Positions 1 through 6,929 of a stretch of DNA of 7,302 nt are shown here, in pieces (position 1 is the stretch's first letter; every line of letters begins with the position of its first letter). The stretch covers positions 1 through 7,302 of the forward strand of contig JAHEDM010000127.1 of the NCBI GenBank assembly GCA_024641205.1. The letters are read 5' to 3'. The translations under genes were made by a program, and so were the position numbers. The DNA comes from Actinomycetes bacterium. Lineage in GTDB: Bacteria > Actinomycetota > Acidimicrobiia > Spongiisociales > UBA4744. The notes under the pieces are model-generated. The model saw nothing but the letters and a program-made list of their open reading frames with translations. It made no database searches and was not told the DNA's origin.

Positions 1-1208
1 CCCATGGCCAGAAGGACCAGGCCGGCCTCGATTTCGAAGTCCGATCCTTCTACGGCTTCCATCTGCCACGATCCGTTCGACCGGTTCCAATCGACTTGAA
101 CGCCGTGGAGTTTGGCCACCCTTTCGCCGTTGCCCGAGAAAGCCGTCGTGGAAACCGACCACCGACGCTCACATCCTTCTTCATGCGACGATGAGGTCCG
201 GAGTCGGTTCGGCCAATCCGGCCAAACAAGCAGTTTGTCGGGCTGCTCGGGCGGGCGCGGCAGCAACTCCAGCTGGGTTACCGAGGCTGCGCCCTGGCGA
301 TTGGCCGTTCCAACGCAGTCGGAGCCCGTATCACCGCCTCCGATGACGATCACGTCTTTTCCTTCTGCGTTGATGGGGGCAGCCCCGTTGAGGGACTCGC
401 CTGCCAGACGGCGATTCTGCTGGGTCAGGAAGGACATTGCGAAATGGATGCCGTCGAGTTCTCGCCCCGCTACCACGAGATCCCGGGGCTGTTCGCTTCC
501 AGCAGCTAGGACGATCGCGTCGTAGCTTTCGACCAGCCTCTCGACGGGGATATCTGAGCCGACGTTGCTGTTTACCCGGAAGTCGACGCCTTCAGCCTGC
601 ATCTGCGACATCCGGCGGTTGACTACCGACTTCGAGAGTTTGAAGTCGGGGATCCCGTAGCGAAGCAAACCCCCGATCTTGGCGTTCTTTTCGTACACGG
701 TGACCTGATGACCGGCCCGCGCCAATTGTTGTGCACAGGCCAGACCGGCCGGGCCGGAGCCGACGATCGCCACTGCTCGCCCCGTTCGGCGGGCGGGAAT
801 CTGAGGCTGGATCCAGCGTTCTTTCCAGGCCCGCTCGATGATCGTGTGCTCGATCGTCTTGATCGTGACGGGAGCGTCGGTGAGATTCAAGGTGCAGGCC
901 TCTTCACAGGGTGCCGGGCAAACCCGGCCTGTGAACTCCGGGAAATTGTTTGTGGAATGGAGGATCTCGCTTGCCTCTCGCCACTTGTCTTTGGCAACGA
1001 GTTCGTTCCAATCGGGGATGATGTTGTCCACAGGACATCCCGCGTGGCAATAGGGGACGCCGCAATCCATACAGCGAGAGCCTTGCCTGGCAACTTCTTC
1101 TCTTCCTAATGGCAGGACGAACTCGTGGTAGTTCTCCAATCGTTCTTCGACCGGAAGATAGGTGCGGTCGCGTCGCTCGAAGTCCCGGAATCCCGTAGGC
1201 GATCCCAT
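1..1208 (-). CDS. gltD: Glutamate synthase (NADPH) small subunit, C-terminus cut by the window edge
   Basis: This subunit oxidises NADPH and passes electrons through FAD and iron-sulfur clusters to the GltB FMN for glutamate synthesis in the cytoplasm. The reading frame is open from ATG (1208-1206) to the left edge, giving 402 complete codons. The family is usually about 480-490 residues, so roughly the last 80-90 are missing, including the final FAD-contacting segment. The N-terminus reads MGSPTGFRDFERRDRTYLP, typical of GltD. The 4Fe-4S cysteines are all present: C46, C49, C54, C58 (CMDCGVPYCHAGC) and C97, C101, C105 (CPAPCEEAC). An FAD-binding GSGPAGLA lies at 150-157 and an NADPH-type IGGGDTGSDC at 289-298. 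HEEGCERRWSV downstream also fits the family. The start overlaps the gltB stop by one base (TGATG), and no strong Shine-Dalgarno precedes it, so translational coupling is inferred. The related oxidoreductases (DPD, NfnB/SudA subunits) share this fold, but adjacency to gltB decides the call. Confidence 0.97.
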   Translation of the reverse strand, partial: MGSPTGFRDFERRDRTYLPVEERLENYHEFVLPLGREEVARQGSRCMDCGVPYCHAGCPVDNIIPDWNELVAKDKWREASEILHSTNNFPEFTGRVCPAPCEEACTLNLTDAPVTIKTIEHTIIERAWKERWIQPQIPARRTGRAVAIVGSGPAGLACAQQLARAGHQVTVYEKNAKIGGLLRYGIPDFKLSKSVVNRRMSQMQAEGVDFRVNSNVGSDIPVERLVESYDAIVLAAGSEQPRDLVVAGRELDGIHFAMSFLTQQNRRLAGESLNGAAPINAEGKDVIVIGGGDTGSDCVGTANRQGAASVTQLELLPRPPEQPDKLLVWPDWPNRLRTSSSHEEGCERRWSVSTTAFSGNGERVAKLHGVQVDWNRSNGSWQMEAVEGSDFEIEAGLVLLAM

Positions 1209-4200
1209 CAGGCGGGCCCAACGGCCTGGTGCTGTTGCTCTTCGAGCGCTCGCCGGTAATCGGTCGGCATGACCTTTATGAATCTCGGGAGGTACTCATC
1301 GAAGTTCTCGAGAATGTGACGGGCCCGTGAACTGTCGGCCAGCCGGGCGTGGCGTTCAATCAGAGTGCGCAATCGCCAGGCGTCGAAACGGAGCGGTTCG
1401 GCCATCAGTTCGGCAGCGCCCGGATCCGGATCGGCGCCGGGCGGTGAGCCTTCGTCCGGGTCAATCGCCTCGAGATTGACCATCGTCAGGTTGCATCTTT
1501 GACGAAACAGCCCGTCTTCATCTATTACGTAGGCGACGCCGCCGCTCATCCCGGCGGCGAAGTTGAGGCCGGTCTGTCCCACGACGACGACGCAACCTCC
1601 GGTCATGTACTCACAGCCGTGATCGCCTACGCGCTCCACCACCGCGAGTGCTCCCGAGTTGCGGACGGCGAAGCGTTCGCCTGCGCCGCCGTTGAAATAG
1701 CACTCACCGGAGATGGCGCCGTAAAGGACTGTGTTCCCGATGATGACATTTTCGTACGGCACGATGGGGCCGTAGGGGGGAGCGACAATGATGATCCGCC
1801 CGCCGGAGAGGCCCTTGCCGACGTAGTCGTTTGCATCGCCCTCGAGTTCCAGGGTCACCCCGTGCGCCAACCAGGCGCCAAAGCTCTGGCCCGCGGTTCC
1901 CTGCATCTTGATGCGGATGGTGTCGGTGGCCAGGCCGGCGTGACCGTATCTCCTGGCGATCTCACCTGAGAGCATGGCTCCCACCGACCGATTGGAGTTG
2001 TAGACCTTCGTTTCGATGAGAACCGACTCACCGTGGTCGAGGGCCGGCTGCGCCTGGTCGGTGAGCTTGCGGTCGAGGGCCTTGTCGAGTTCGTGATTCT
2101 GGGTCTCCGTATTGCGTATGGCAACGCCGGGTTCTGCAAGCGGTTTGTGCAGTATTCGGGAGAAGTCGAGTCCGCGGGCTTTCCAATGAGAGATAGCCTG
2201 CCTCATGTCGATCCGGTCGCTCTGGCCGATCATCTCCCCGTAGGATCGAAACCCGAGCCGGGCCATCAGCAGGCGGGTTTCCTCGGCGACAAACATGAAG
2301 AAATTGACCACATGCTCGGGCTTGCCGGGAAAGAGTTTCCTGAGTTCAGGGTCCTGGGTGGCGACCCCAACCGGGCAGGTATTGAGGTGGCACTTGCGCA
2401 TCATGATGCAACCTTCTGAGATGAGGGCCGCCGTGGCGAAGTCCACTTCGTCTGCTCCGAGGAGGGCGGCTATCACGACGTCGCGCCCGGTGCGCATGCC
2501 ACCATCGGCCTGAACGGCGATGCGTCCCCGCAAGCCGTTGGCAACGAGCGTCTGATGCGTCTCGGCCAGTCCGATCTCCCAGTGCGAGCCGGCCTGCATG
2601 ATCGACGTCAACGGGCTAGCTCCCGTGCCTCCTTCGTTGCCGGAGATCAGAACATGGTCGGCGTGCGCCTTGGCAACGCCTGCCGCAATGGTCCCGACTC
2701 CGATTTCGGAAACCAGCTTGACGCTGATACGGGCATAGGGGTTGACATTCTTCAGGTCGTAGATGAGTTGTTTGAGGTCTTCGATCGAGTAGATGTCGTG
2801 GTGCGGTGGAGGAGAGATGAGGCCGACACCGGGTGTTGAATGGCGGACGCGGGCGATCCACGCGTCGACCTTGTGACCGGGCAACTGGCCGCCTTCGCCG
2901 GGTTTGGCGCCCTGGGCCATCTTGATCTGGATGTCGTCTGCGTTGACCAGGTATTCGGTGGTAACCCCAAAGCGCCCGGAGGCAACCTGCTTGACGGCCG
3001 ACCGCATCGAATCCCCGTTCGGCAACGGCTCATATCGGGTGGATTCCTCGCCGCCTTCGCCGGTGTTTGACTTTCCCCCGAGCCGATTCATGGCAATGGC
3101 GAGGTTCGTATGCGCTTCCCAGGAGATTGATCCAAACGACATGGCGCCTGTGGCGAACCGCTTCACGATCTCCTTTGCCGGTTCGATCTCATCGATGGGA
3201 AGGGGCTCGTCCGCGAATCGGAGTTCGAAGAGGCCTCGCAGACTCTTCAGTTTCGACGTCTGGTCGTCGACGACGCTCGAGTATCTCTGGAACTTCTCAA
3301 AATCACCCTCCCGCACCGCGTGCTGCAACGTAGAAATCGTCTCGGGTGTCCAGACGTGTTCCTCGCCGCGCAAGCGGAACGCCAACTCTCCGCCGATGTC
3401 GAGGGCGTCGCGGTAGACGTGTGTGTCCCCATAGGCGCTTCGATGTCTTCGAACGGTTTCTTCTGCGATCTCCTCGAGACCGATACCTTCGACTGCGGTG
3501 TGCGTGCCCGTGAAGTACTGATCGATGAATGCTTGCGACAATCCGATGGCGTCGAAGATCTGGGCGCCGCAATACGACTGGAAGGTCGAGATTCCCATCT
3601 TGGACATGACCTTCTTGATGCCCTTTTTGATGGCATCGACGTAGTGGTTCTGCGCGTCCTCGTGGCGCACGTCGGGGAACTCGTCGGACAGGGCGGTGAT
3701 CGTGTCCATGGCGAGATAGGGGTTGATCGCCTCTGCTCCGTAACCTCCCAGCAGACAGAAGTCGTGAACCTGCCGAGCCTCACCCGTCTCAACCACCAAT
3801 CCCACTTCTGTTCTGAGTCCCTCACGAATGAGGTGGTGGTGGACCGCGGCGGTTGCCAGGAGAGCGGGGATCCCCACTTGCTGGGCATCGACGCAGCGGT
3901 CCGACAAGATCAATATGTTGTATCCGGCTCGCACACCTTCTGTAGCCCGGGCGCAAATTCGATCAAGGGCGGGTCGCATGCCCGCGGCTCCCTCCTCTAC
4001 CGGGTAGCAGATGCTGAGGCGCCTGGTACGGAAGGCATGGTCGACGTGGTTCTCGATGCGGCGCACCCTTTCCAGACCGACGTTGGTGAGTATGGGATGG
4101 TCCACCTCGAGCCTTTTGTGCGTCCCTGCTGTGTTCAGATCGAGAAGATTCGGACGGGGCCCGATGAGTGAGACCAGGGACATGACCAGCTCTTCGCGTA

Positions 4201-5812
4201 TGGGATCGATAGGAGGATTGGTTACCTGGGCGAAGTTCTGTTTGAAGTAGTCGTAGAGCATCTTGGGGCGATCTGAGAGCACCGCAGGCGGGATGTCCCT
4301 TCCCATCGATCCGATGGGATCCTGTCCCGTTGTAGCCATCGGCTTGATGAAGAGCTCAATGTCCTCCCTTGTGTATCCGAATGCCTGTTGTGCATCGAGG
4401 AGGGTCTGCGGATCGGGAGCCATTGAGGCCACTTCGGGTGGCAGCTCTCTGAGCTGGATCTGAGTCTCGTCCAGCCACTGTTGATATGGCTTGGCCGAAG
4501 CCAGATCGGCCTTGAGCTCGTCATCGCTGATGATGCGGCCCTGTTCGAGGTCGATCAAAAGCATCTTGCCCGGCTGCAGACGCCACTTCTTGACAATCTT
4601 CTCCTCGGGTATGTCGAGAACGCCGATCTCTGAGGCCATGACGACGAGGTCATCGTCGGTGATGAGGTAGCGAGCCGGGCGAAGTCCGTTGCGGTCGAGG
4701 GTGGCGCCGATCTGGCGCCCGTCGCTGAAAGCAACCGCAGCGGGCCCGTCCCATGGCTCCATGACGGCGGTGTGGTACTCGTAGAAGGCGCGCCGGTCCT
4801 GGTCCATCAGCGGATTGTCTGTCCAGGCCTCGGGGATCATCAACATCATGGCGTGTCCGAGTGAGTATCCGCCTGCCAGCAGCAACTCGAGGGCGTTGTC
4901 AAACGTGGCCGAATCCGAAGCGCCGTCGCCGATGAGTGGCCAGAGTTTCTCGAGGTCGTCGCCGATGATGTCCGACGACATGTTGTTGCGTCTTGCCGCC
5001 ATCCAGTTGACGTTGCCCCGCAGGGTGTTGATCTCACCGTTATGGCAGAGGTAGCGGAAGGGTTGTGCGAGTCGCCAGCTCGGGAAGGTGTTGGTGGAGA
5101 ATCGCTGATGGATGAGTGCCATAGCTGATTCGACTCTGGGATCGTCCAGATCGCGGTAGTACACGGAGAGGTTCTCGGCCAGCATCATGCCCTTGTAGGT
5201 GATGGTCCGTCCCGACATGGAGGGGACGTAATAGAAGCCACCCTCGATGACCAGAGGGACGCGATGTTTGATCATGTTGTGGGCTTGCTTGCGGACCACG
5301 AACAATTTGCGCTCGAACTCGTCCGCGTTTGTGGTCTGGTCACCCCAACCGATGAAGACCTGGCGGATGAGAGGTTCGAGTGGTTTTACGCTCTCGCCCA
5401 GACAGCTGGAGTCCACGGGCACATCCCGCCAGCCAAGCAGCACGAGTCCCTCCCGGACGACGTATTCGGCGATGGCGTTCTCGCAGACGATCCGGCCGAG
5501 GCGATCAGTGGGGAGGAAGACCATGCCGACCCCGTACTGTCCGGCGGGGGGGAGGCGGAAACCGAGTAGCTCGGCTTCGGCACGAAAGAAAGCATCAGGG
5601 ATCTGCATGAGCATGCCCGCCCCGTCACCTGCCAGAGGGTCGGCTCCAACAGCCCCGCGATGGGTGAGGTTGGTGAGAACCGTCTGGCCCTGCTCGATGA
5701 TCTGGTGACTCTTTCGTCCGCGGATGTCCGCCACGAAGCCGATGCCACACGAGTCGTGGTCCTGGCTGGGGTCGTACAGCCCCTTTCGCATCTCTTGTTC
5801 GGTCGGACGCAT
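1208..5812 (-). CDS. gltB: Glutamate synthase (NADPH) large subunit, complete
   Basis: GltB hydrolyses glutamine and transfers the ammonia through an internal tunnel to 2-oxoglutarate, giving glutamate. It is cytoplasmic and works with GltD, encoded next. The 1534 residues match the usual length of about 1500. The class II amidotransferase domain begins at the catalytic cysteine C22 (DSCGIGF), so a propeptide of 21 residues must be removed. It carries RFSTNTFPSW from R237, HNGEIN at 257-262 and D300 in GASDSA. The central domain covers roughly 475-770 (LYDYFKQNF near 519). The FMN-binding synthase domain covers roughly 825-1205, with FATGAMSFGS at 886-895, AQGAKPGEGG at 966-975 and ADGGMRTG at 1102-1109. 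The 3Fe-4S cysteines are C1135, C1141 and C1146 (C-x5-C-x4-C). The C-terminal GXGXG beta-helix domain is at about 1270-1480 (YVGKGLSGGR at 1330-1339). No frameshift or internal stop is seen. The start at 5812 is preferred over ATG 5791 because AAAGGA precedes it. Domain limits are approximate. Confidence 0.99.
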   Translation of the reverse strand: MRPTEQEMRKGLYDPSQDHDSCGIGFVADIRGRKSHQIIEQGQTVLTNLTHRGAVGADPLAGDGAGMLMQIPDAFFRAEAELLGFRLPPAGQYGVGMVFLPTDRLGRIVCENAIAEYVVREGLVLLGWRDVPVDSSCLGESVKPLEPLIRQVFIGWGDQTTNADEFERKLFVVRKQAHNMIKHRVPLVIEGGFYYVPSMSGRTITYKGMMLAENLSVYYRDLDDPRVESAMALIHQRFSTNTFPSWRLAQPFRYLCHNGEINTLRGNVNWMAARRNNMSSDIIGDDLEKLWPLIGDGASDSATFDNALELLLAGGYSLGHAMMLMIPEAWTDNPLMDQDRRAFYEYHTAVMEPWDGPAAVAFSDGRQIGATLDRNGLRPARYLITDDDLVVMASEIGVLDIPEEKIVKKWRLQPGKMLLIDLEQGRIISDDELKADLASAKPYQQWLDETQIQLRELPPEVASMAPDPQTLLDAQQAFGYTREDIELFIKPMATTGQDPIGSMGRDIPPAVLSDRPKMLYDYFKQNFAQVTNPPIDPIREELVMSLVSLIGPRPNLLDLNTAGTHKRLEVDHPILTNVGLERVRRIENHVDHAFRTRRLSICYPVEEGAAGMRPALDRICARATEGVRAGYNILILSDRCVDAQQVGIPALLATAAVHHHLIREGLRTEVGLVVETGEARQVHDFCLLGGYGAEAINPYLAMDTITALSDEFPDVRHEDAQNHYVDAIKKGIKKVMSKMGISTFQSYCGAQIFDAIGLSQAFIDQYFTGTHTAVEGIGLEEIAEETVRRHRSAYGDTHVYRDALDIGGELAFRLRGEEHVWTPETISTLQHAVREGDFEKFQRYSSVVDDQTSKLKSLRGLFELRFADEPLPIDEIEPAKEIVKRFATGAMSFGSISWEAHTNLAIAMNRLGGKSNTGEGGEESTRYEPLPNGDSMRSAVKQVASGRFGVTTEYLVNADDIQIKMAQGAKPGEGGQLPGHKVDAWIARVRHSTPGVGLISPPPHHDIYSIEDLKQLIYDLKNVNPYARISVKLVSEIGVGTIAAGVAKAHADHVLISGNEGGTGASPLTSIMQAGSHWEIGLAETHQTLVANGLRGRIAVQADGGMRTGRDVVIAALLGADEVDFATAALISEGCIMMRKCHLNTCPVGVATQDPELRKLFPGKPEHVVNFFMFVAEETRLLMARLGFRSYGEMIGQSDRIDMRQAISHWKARGLDFSRILHKPLAEPGVAIRNTETQNHELDKALDRKLTDQAQPALDHGESVLIETKVYNSNRSVGAMLSGEIARRYGHAGLATDTIRIKMQGTAGQSFGAWLAHGVTLELEGDANDYVGKGLSGGRIIIVAPPYGPIVPYENVIIGNTVLYGAISGECYFNGGAGERFAVRNSGALAVVERVGDHGCEYMTGGCVVVVGQTGLNFAAGMSGGVAYVIDEDGLFRQRCNLTMVNLEAIDPDEGSPPGADPDPGAAELMAEPLRFDAWRLRTLIERHARLADSSRARHILENFDEYLPRFIKVMPTDYRRALEEQQHQAVGPA

Positions 5813-5816
5813 AGCG

Positions 5817-5822
5817 TCCTTT
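5817..5822 (-). promoter_or_regulatory. Ribosome binding site of gltB
   Basis: On the minus strand AAAGGA lies four bases before the ATG at 5812, inside the purine-rich run AAAGAAAGGA. The next in-frame ATG (5791-5789, residue 8) has only a weak purine stretch before it. This site therefore supports the longer GltB with a 21-residue propeptide. The spacing is slightly short but workable. Confidence 0.6.
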
Positions 5823-5881
5823 CTTTCAACCGAGTCTGCCCTGGGCGGTCAATCCGGTTCACTTGGAGACAAACAGTATGT

Positions 5882-5899
5882 GGCAAACCGCAGGTTGCC
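5882..5899. promoter_or_regulatory. Near-palindrome upstream of gltB, possible operator
   Basis: GGCAAACCGCAGGTTGCC is an imperfect inverted repeat. GGCA pairs with TGCC and ACC with GGT around a GCA centre, with one unpaired A. It lies 70-87 bases upstream of the gltB start, next to the possible -10 at 5880-5875, a position suited to a repressor or activator. Ten of its bases (5887-5896) recur inverted at 6038-6047. The protein that would bind is unknown. It could instead be a short RNA hairpin or chance. Confidence 0.3.
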
Positions 5900-5970
5900 T
5901 CGTTTCGGAGCGCGAGAGATTACCGGACGCGGGCCAGAGACGCCATCGAATGAAACTGAAAAGCCATCAA

Positions 5971-5984
5971 CGGACCGCAGTCCG
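5971..5984. repeat. Small inverted repeat (5-base stem)
   Basis: CGGAC-CGCA-GTCCG forms a perfect five-base stem with a four-base loop. No T-run follows closely enough on either strand to make it a clear terminator. It shares the ACCGCAG core with the motif at 5887-5893. Its role is unknown and it may be chance. Confidence 0.2.
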
Positions 5985-6030
5985 CCTCCCATGGCGCACC
6001 GACCAGGTGCTATTTGTCCTATCTCGGTAG

Positions 6031-6039
6031 TGCTAATAA
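6031..6039 (+). promoter_or_regulatory. Candidate extended -10 of the iron permease gene
   Basis: TGCTAATAA has the TGn extension followed by a hexamer matching TATAAT at four of six positions. TTGTCC at 6014-6019 resembles a -35 but is only 14 bases away, too close for a standard promoter. Transcription would start near 6046 and give a leader of about 25 bases before the ATG at 6071. This is a weak, by-eye call. Confidence 0.22.
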
Positions 6040-6047
6040 CCTGCGGT
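6038..6047 (+). repeat. Inverted copy of the 10-base motif AACCTGCGGT
   Basis: AACCTGCGGT here is the exact reverse complement of 5887-5896. The two copies face opposite ways, one on the gltB side and one on the permease side of the divergent region. This copy directly overlaps the end of the candidate -10 at 6031-6039, where a bound protein could affect permease transcription. The 7-base core also occurs inside gltB (for example 4281-4287), so the core alone is not specific to this region. Confidence 0.35.
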
Positions 6048-6061
6048 CACCTGTTTCCCCT

Positions 6062-6068
6062 GGTGAGG
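6062..6068 (+). promoter_or_regulatory. Ribosome binding site of the iron permease gene
   Basis: GGTGAGG lies just before the ATG at 6071. Only two bases separate them, which is short, but it is the only purine-rich stretch near the start that protein conservation points to. Confidence 0.4.
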
Positions 6069-6070
6069 TC

Positions 6071-6916
6071 ATGGCTGCGTTCTTGGTGGTGTTGCGAGAA
6101 GGTGTTGAGGCTGCCCTGATTGTCGGCATCCTGTTGGCATACGTGCATCGACTTGGCAACCGCCGGGGATCGCATTGGGTGTGGGTTGGGACCGTTTCTG
6201 CAGTGGTTCTTTCTGGCATCGCCGGCATCGTGATCTTCTCAACGATCGGTTCGCTCGGTCCCCGGGCGGAGGAAATGGCCGAAGGGGTCGTAGCGTGGCT
6301 CGCAGCCGGGCTCTTGACCTGGATGGTTTTCTGGATGGGCTCGCAGGCCCGTCATATCCGGGGGCGGCTGGAGGGTGAGGTCGACACCGCTATTGCTTCC
6401 GGTGGGGGAGGAGCGCTGGCGGCCCTCGCCTTTGTTGCGGTGTTGCGCGAAGGGCTGGAAACGGCGTTGTTCCTGATTTCCACCACAATCGGCACCGAAG
6501 CGGACGGGCTCCAATTGTTGGGCGGATTGCTTGGGTTGATGGTTGCCATCGGCATCGGGTATTTGATCTACCGGGGTGGCACGCGGATCGATGTCCGCGT
6601 CTTCTTCCGGGTTACCGGAGTGCTCATTATCTTGTTCGCCGCCGGTCTCATCGCGAAAGGCATTCACGAATTCCAGAGCGTTGGCCTGCTCCCGACGGTT
6701 GTCGACCCGCTATGGAATCTGAGCATTCTCGATCCTGACACCACCCTGGTCGGTCAGTTTGCCAAGTCGCTCTTCGGCTGGCGACCGGATCCTTCGCTGT
6801 TGATGGCGGTCGGCTATCTGGCCTACCTGGTACCGATCGGGGCGGCGTTCCTGTCGATGACGCGGAAAACAGGAGCGGGGACCCGTGAGGCTGCGTCCGA
6901 TGTAGCTGGTAGCTAG
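6071..6916 (+). CDS. FTR1-family iron permease (EfeU-like), complete
   Basis: This is an inner-membrane high-affinity iron permease of the FTR1/EfeU (OFeT) family, expected to import iron. The protein has 281 residues, close to the 276 of E. coli EfeU. Two REGxE iron-binding motifs sit in hydrophobic helices: REGVE at 9-13 and REGLE at 126-130, the hallmark of the family. Hydrophobic segments lie at about 2-24, 36-59, 72-90, 115-138, 147-166, 178-196 and 242-263, giving the expected seven membrane helices. DPLWN at 212-216 and the LFGWRPDPSLL region near 234-244 also match bacterial members. The start at 6071 is chosen because the first helix and REGVE follow at once, as in relatives. A longer frame from TTG at 6014 would add 19 non-conserved residues. 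It is divergent from gltB, and no efeO or efeB follows, since the next gene is convergent. Whether it transports ferrous or ferric iron cannot be read from the sequence. Confidence 0.93.
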   Translation: MAAFLVVLREGVEAALIVGILLAYVHRLGNRRGSHWVWVGTVSAVVLSGIAGIVIFSTIGSLGPRAEEMAEGVVAWLAAGLLTWMVFWMGSQARHIRGRLEGEVDTAIASGGGGALAALAFVAVLREGLETALFLISTTIGTEADGLQLLGGLLGLMVAIGIGYLIYRGGTRIDVRVFFRVTGVLIILFAAGLIAKGIHEFQSVGLLPTVVDPLWNLSILDPDTTLVGQFAKSLFGWRPDPSLLMAVGYLAYLVPIGAAFLSMTRKTGAGTREAASDVAGS

Positions 6917-6926
6917 CTCTTACCAG
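6906..6926. terminator. Inverted repeat at the convergent gene junction
   Basis: CTGGTA (6906-6911) and TACCAG (6921-6926) form a perfect six-base stem around a nine-base loop. It spans the permease stop and the 13-base gap to the convergent gene. Such a site could end transcription from both sides, but no T-run follows on either strand, so it is not a canonical intrinsic terminator. The stem is short and could be chance. Confidence 0.25.
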
Positions 6927-6929
6927 GTA

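Larger units (their letters stand above)
5813..6070. promoter_or_regulatory. Divergent intergenic region between gltB and the iron permease gene
   Basis: These 258 bases separate two divergent genes and must hold both promoters. For gltB no convincing -35/-10 pair could be found. CATACT on the minus strand (5880-5875) is a possible -10, but the matching -35 position is poor. For the permease, TGCTAATAA at 6031-6039 resembles an extended -10. The region also holds a near-palindrome (5882-5899), a small hairpin (5971-5984) and a second copy of a 10-base motif (6038-6047). No convincing open reading frame, tRNA or recognised riboswitch was seen. The frames that cross it are extensions of antisense shadows of gltB. 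Confidence 0.6.

Noticed and set aside
904..1221. Minus-strand open frame of 105 codons at the gltB/gltD junction
   Set aside because: It is out of frame with GltD, and the true GltD frame starting at 1208 gives perfect family motifs over the same bases.
3320..4171. Long plus-strand open frame of 283 codons opposite gltB
   Set aside because: It lies fully antisense to the conserved GltB coding sequence, shows no recognisable domain, and is explained by the GC-rich codon pattern of gltB.
5902..5923. GlnR-like box (GTAAT and GAAAC on the minus strand) upstream of gltB
   Set aside because: The half-sites are 12 bases apart instead of about 6, so the spacing does not fit a GlnR box.
6023..6041. 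Possible DtxR/IdeR-type iron box upstream of the iron permease
   Set aside because: An attractive idea for an iron gene, but only about nine of 19 positions match the consensus I recall, and the right half is poor. No Fur-like box was seen either.
6014..6070. TTG start at 6014 adding 19 residues to the permease
   Set aside because: The extra residues are not hydrophobic or family-like, and FTR1 proteins begin just before the first REGxE helix, matching ATG 6071.
5724..6119. Plus-strand frame of 131 codons crossing from gltB into the intergenic region and the permease start
   Set aside because: It overlaps two well-supported genes in other frames and reads as low-complexity sequence without domain features.
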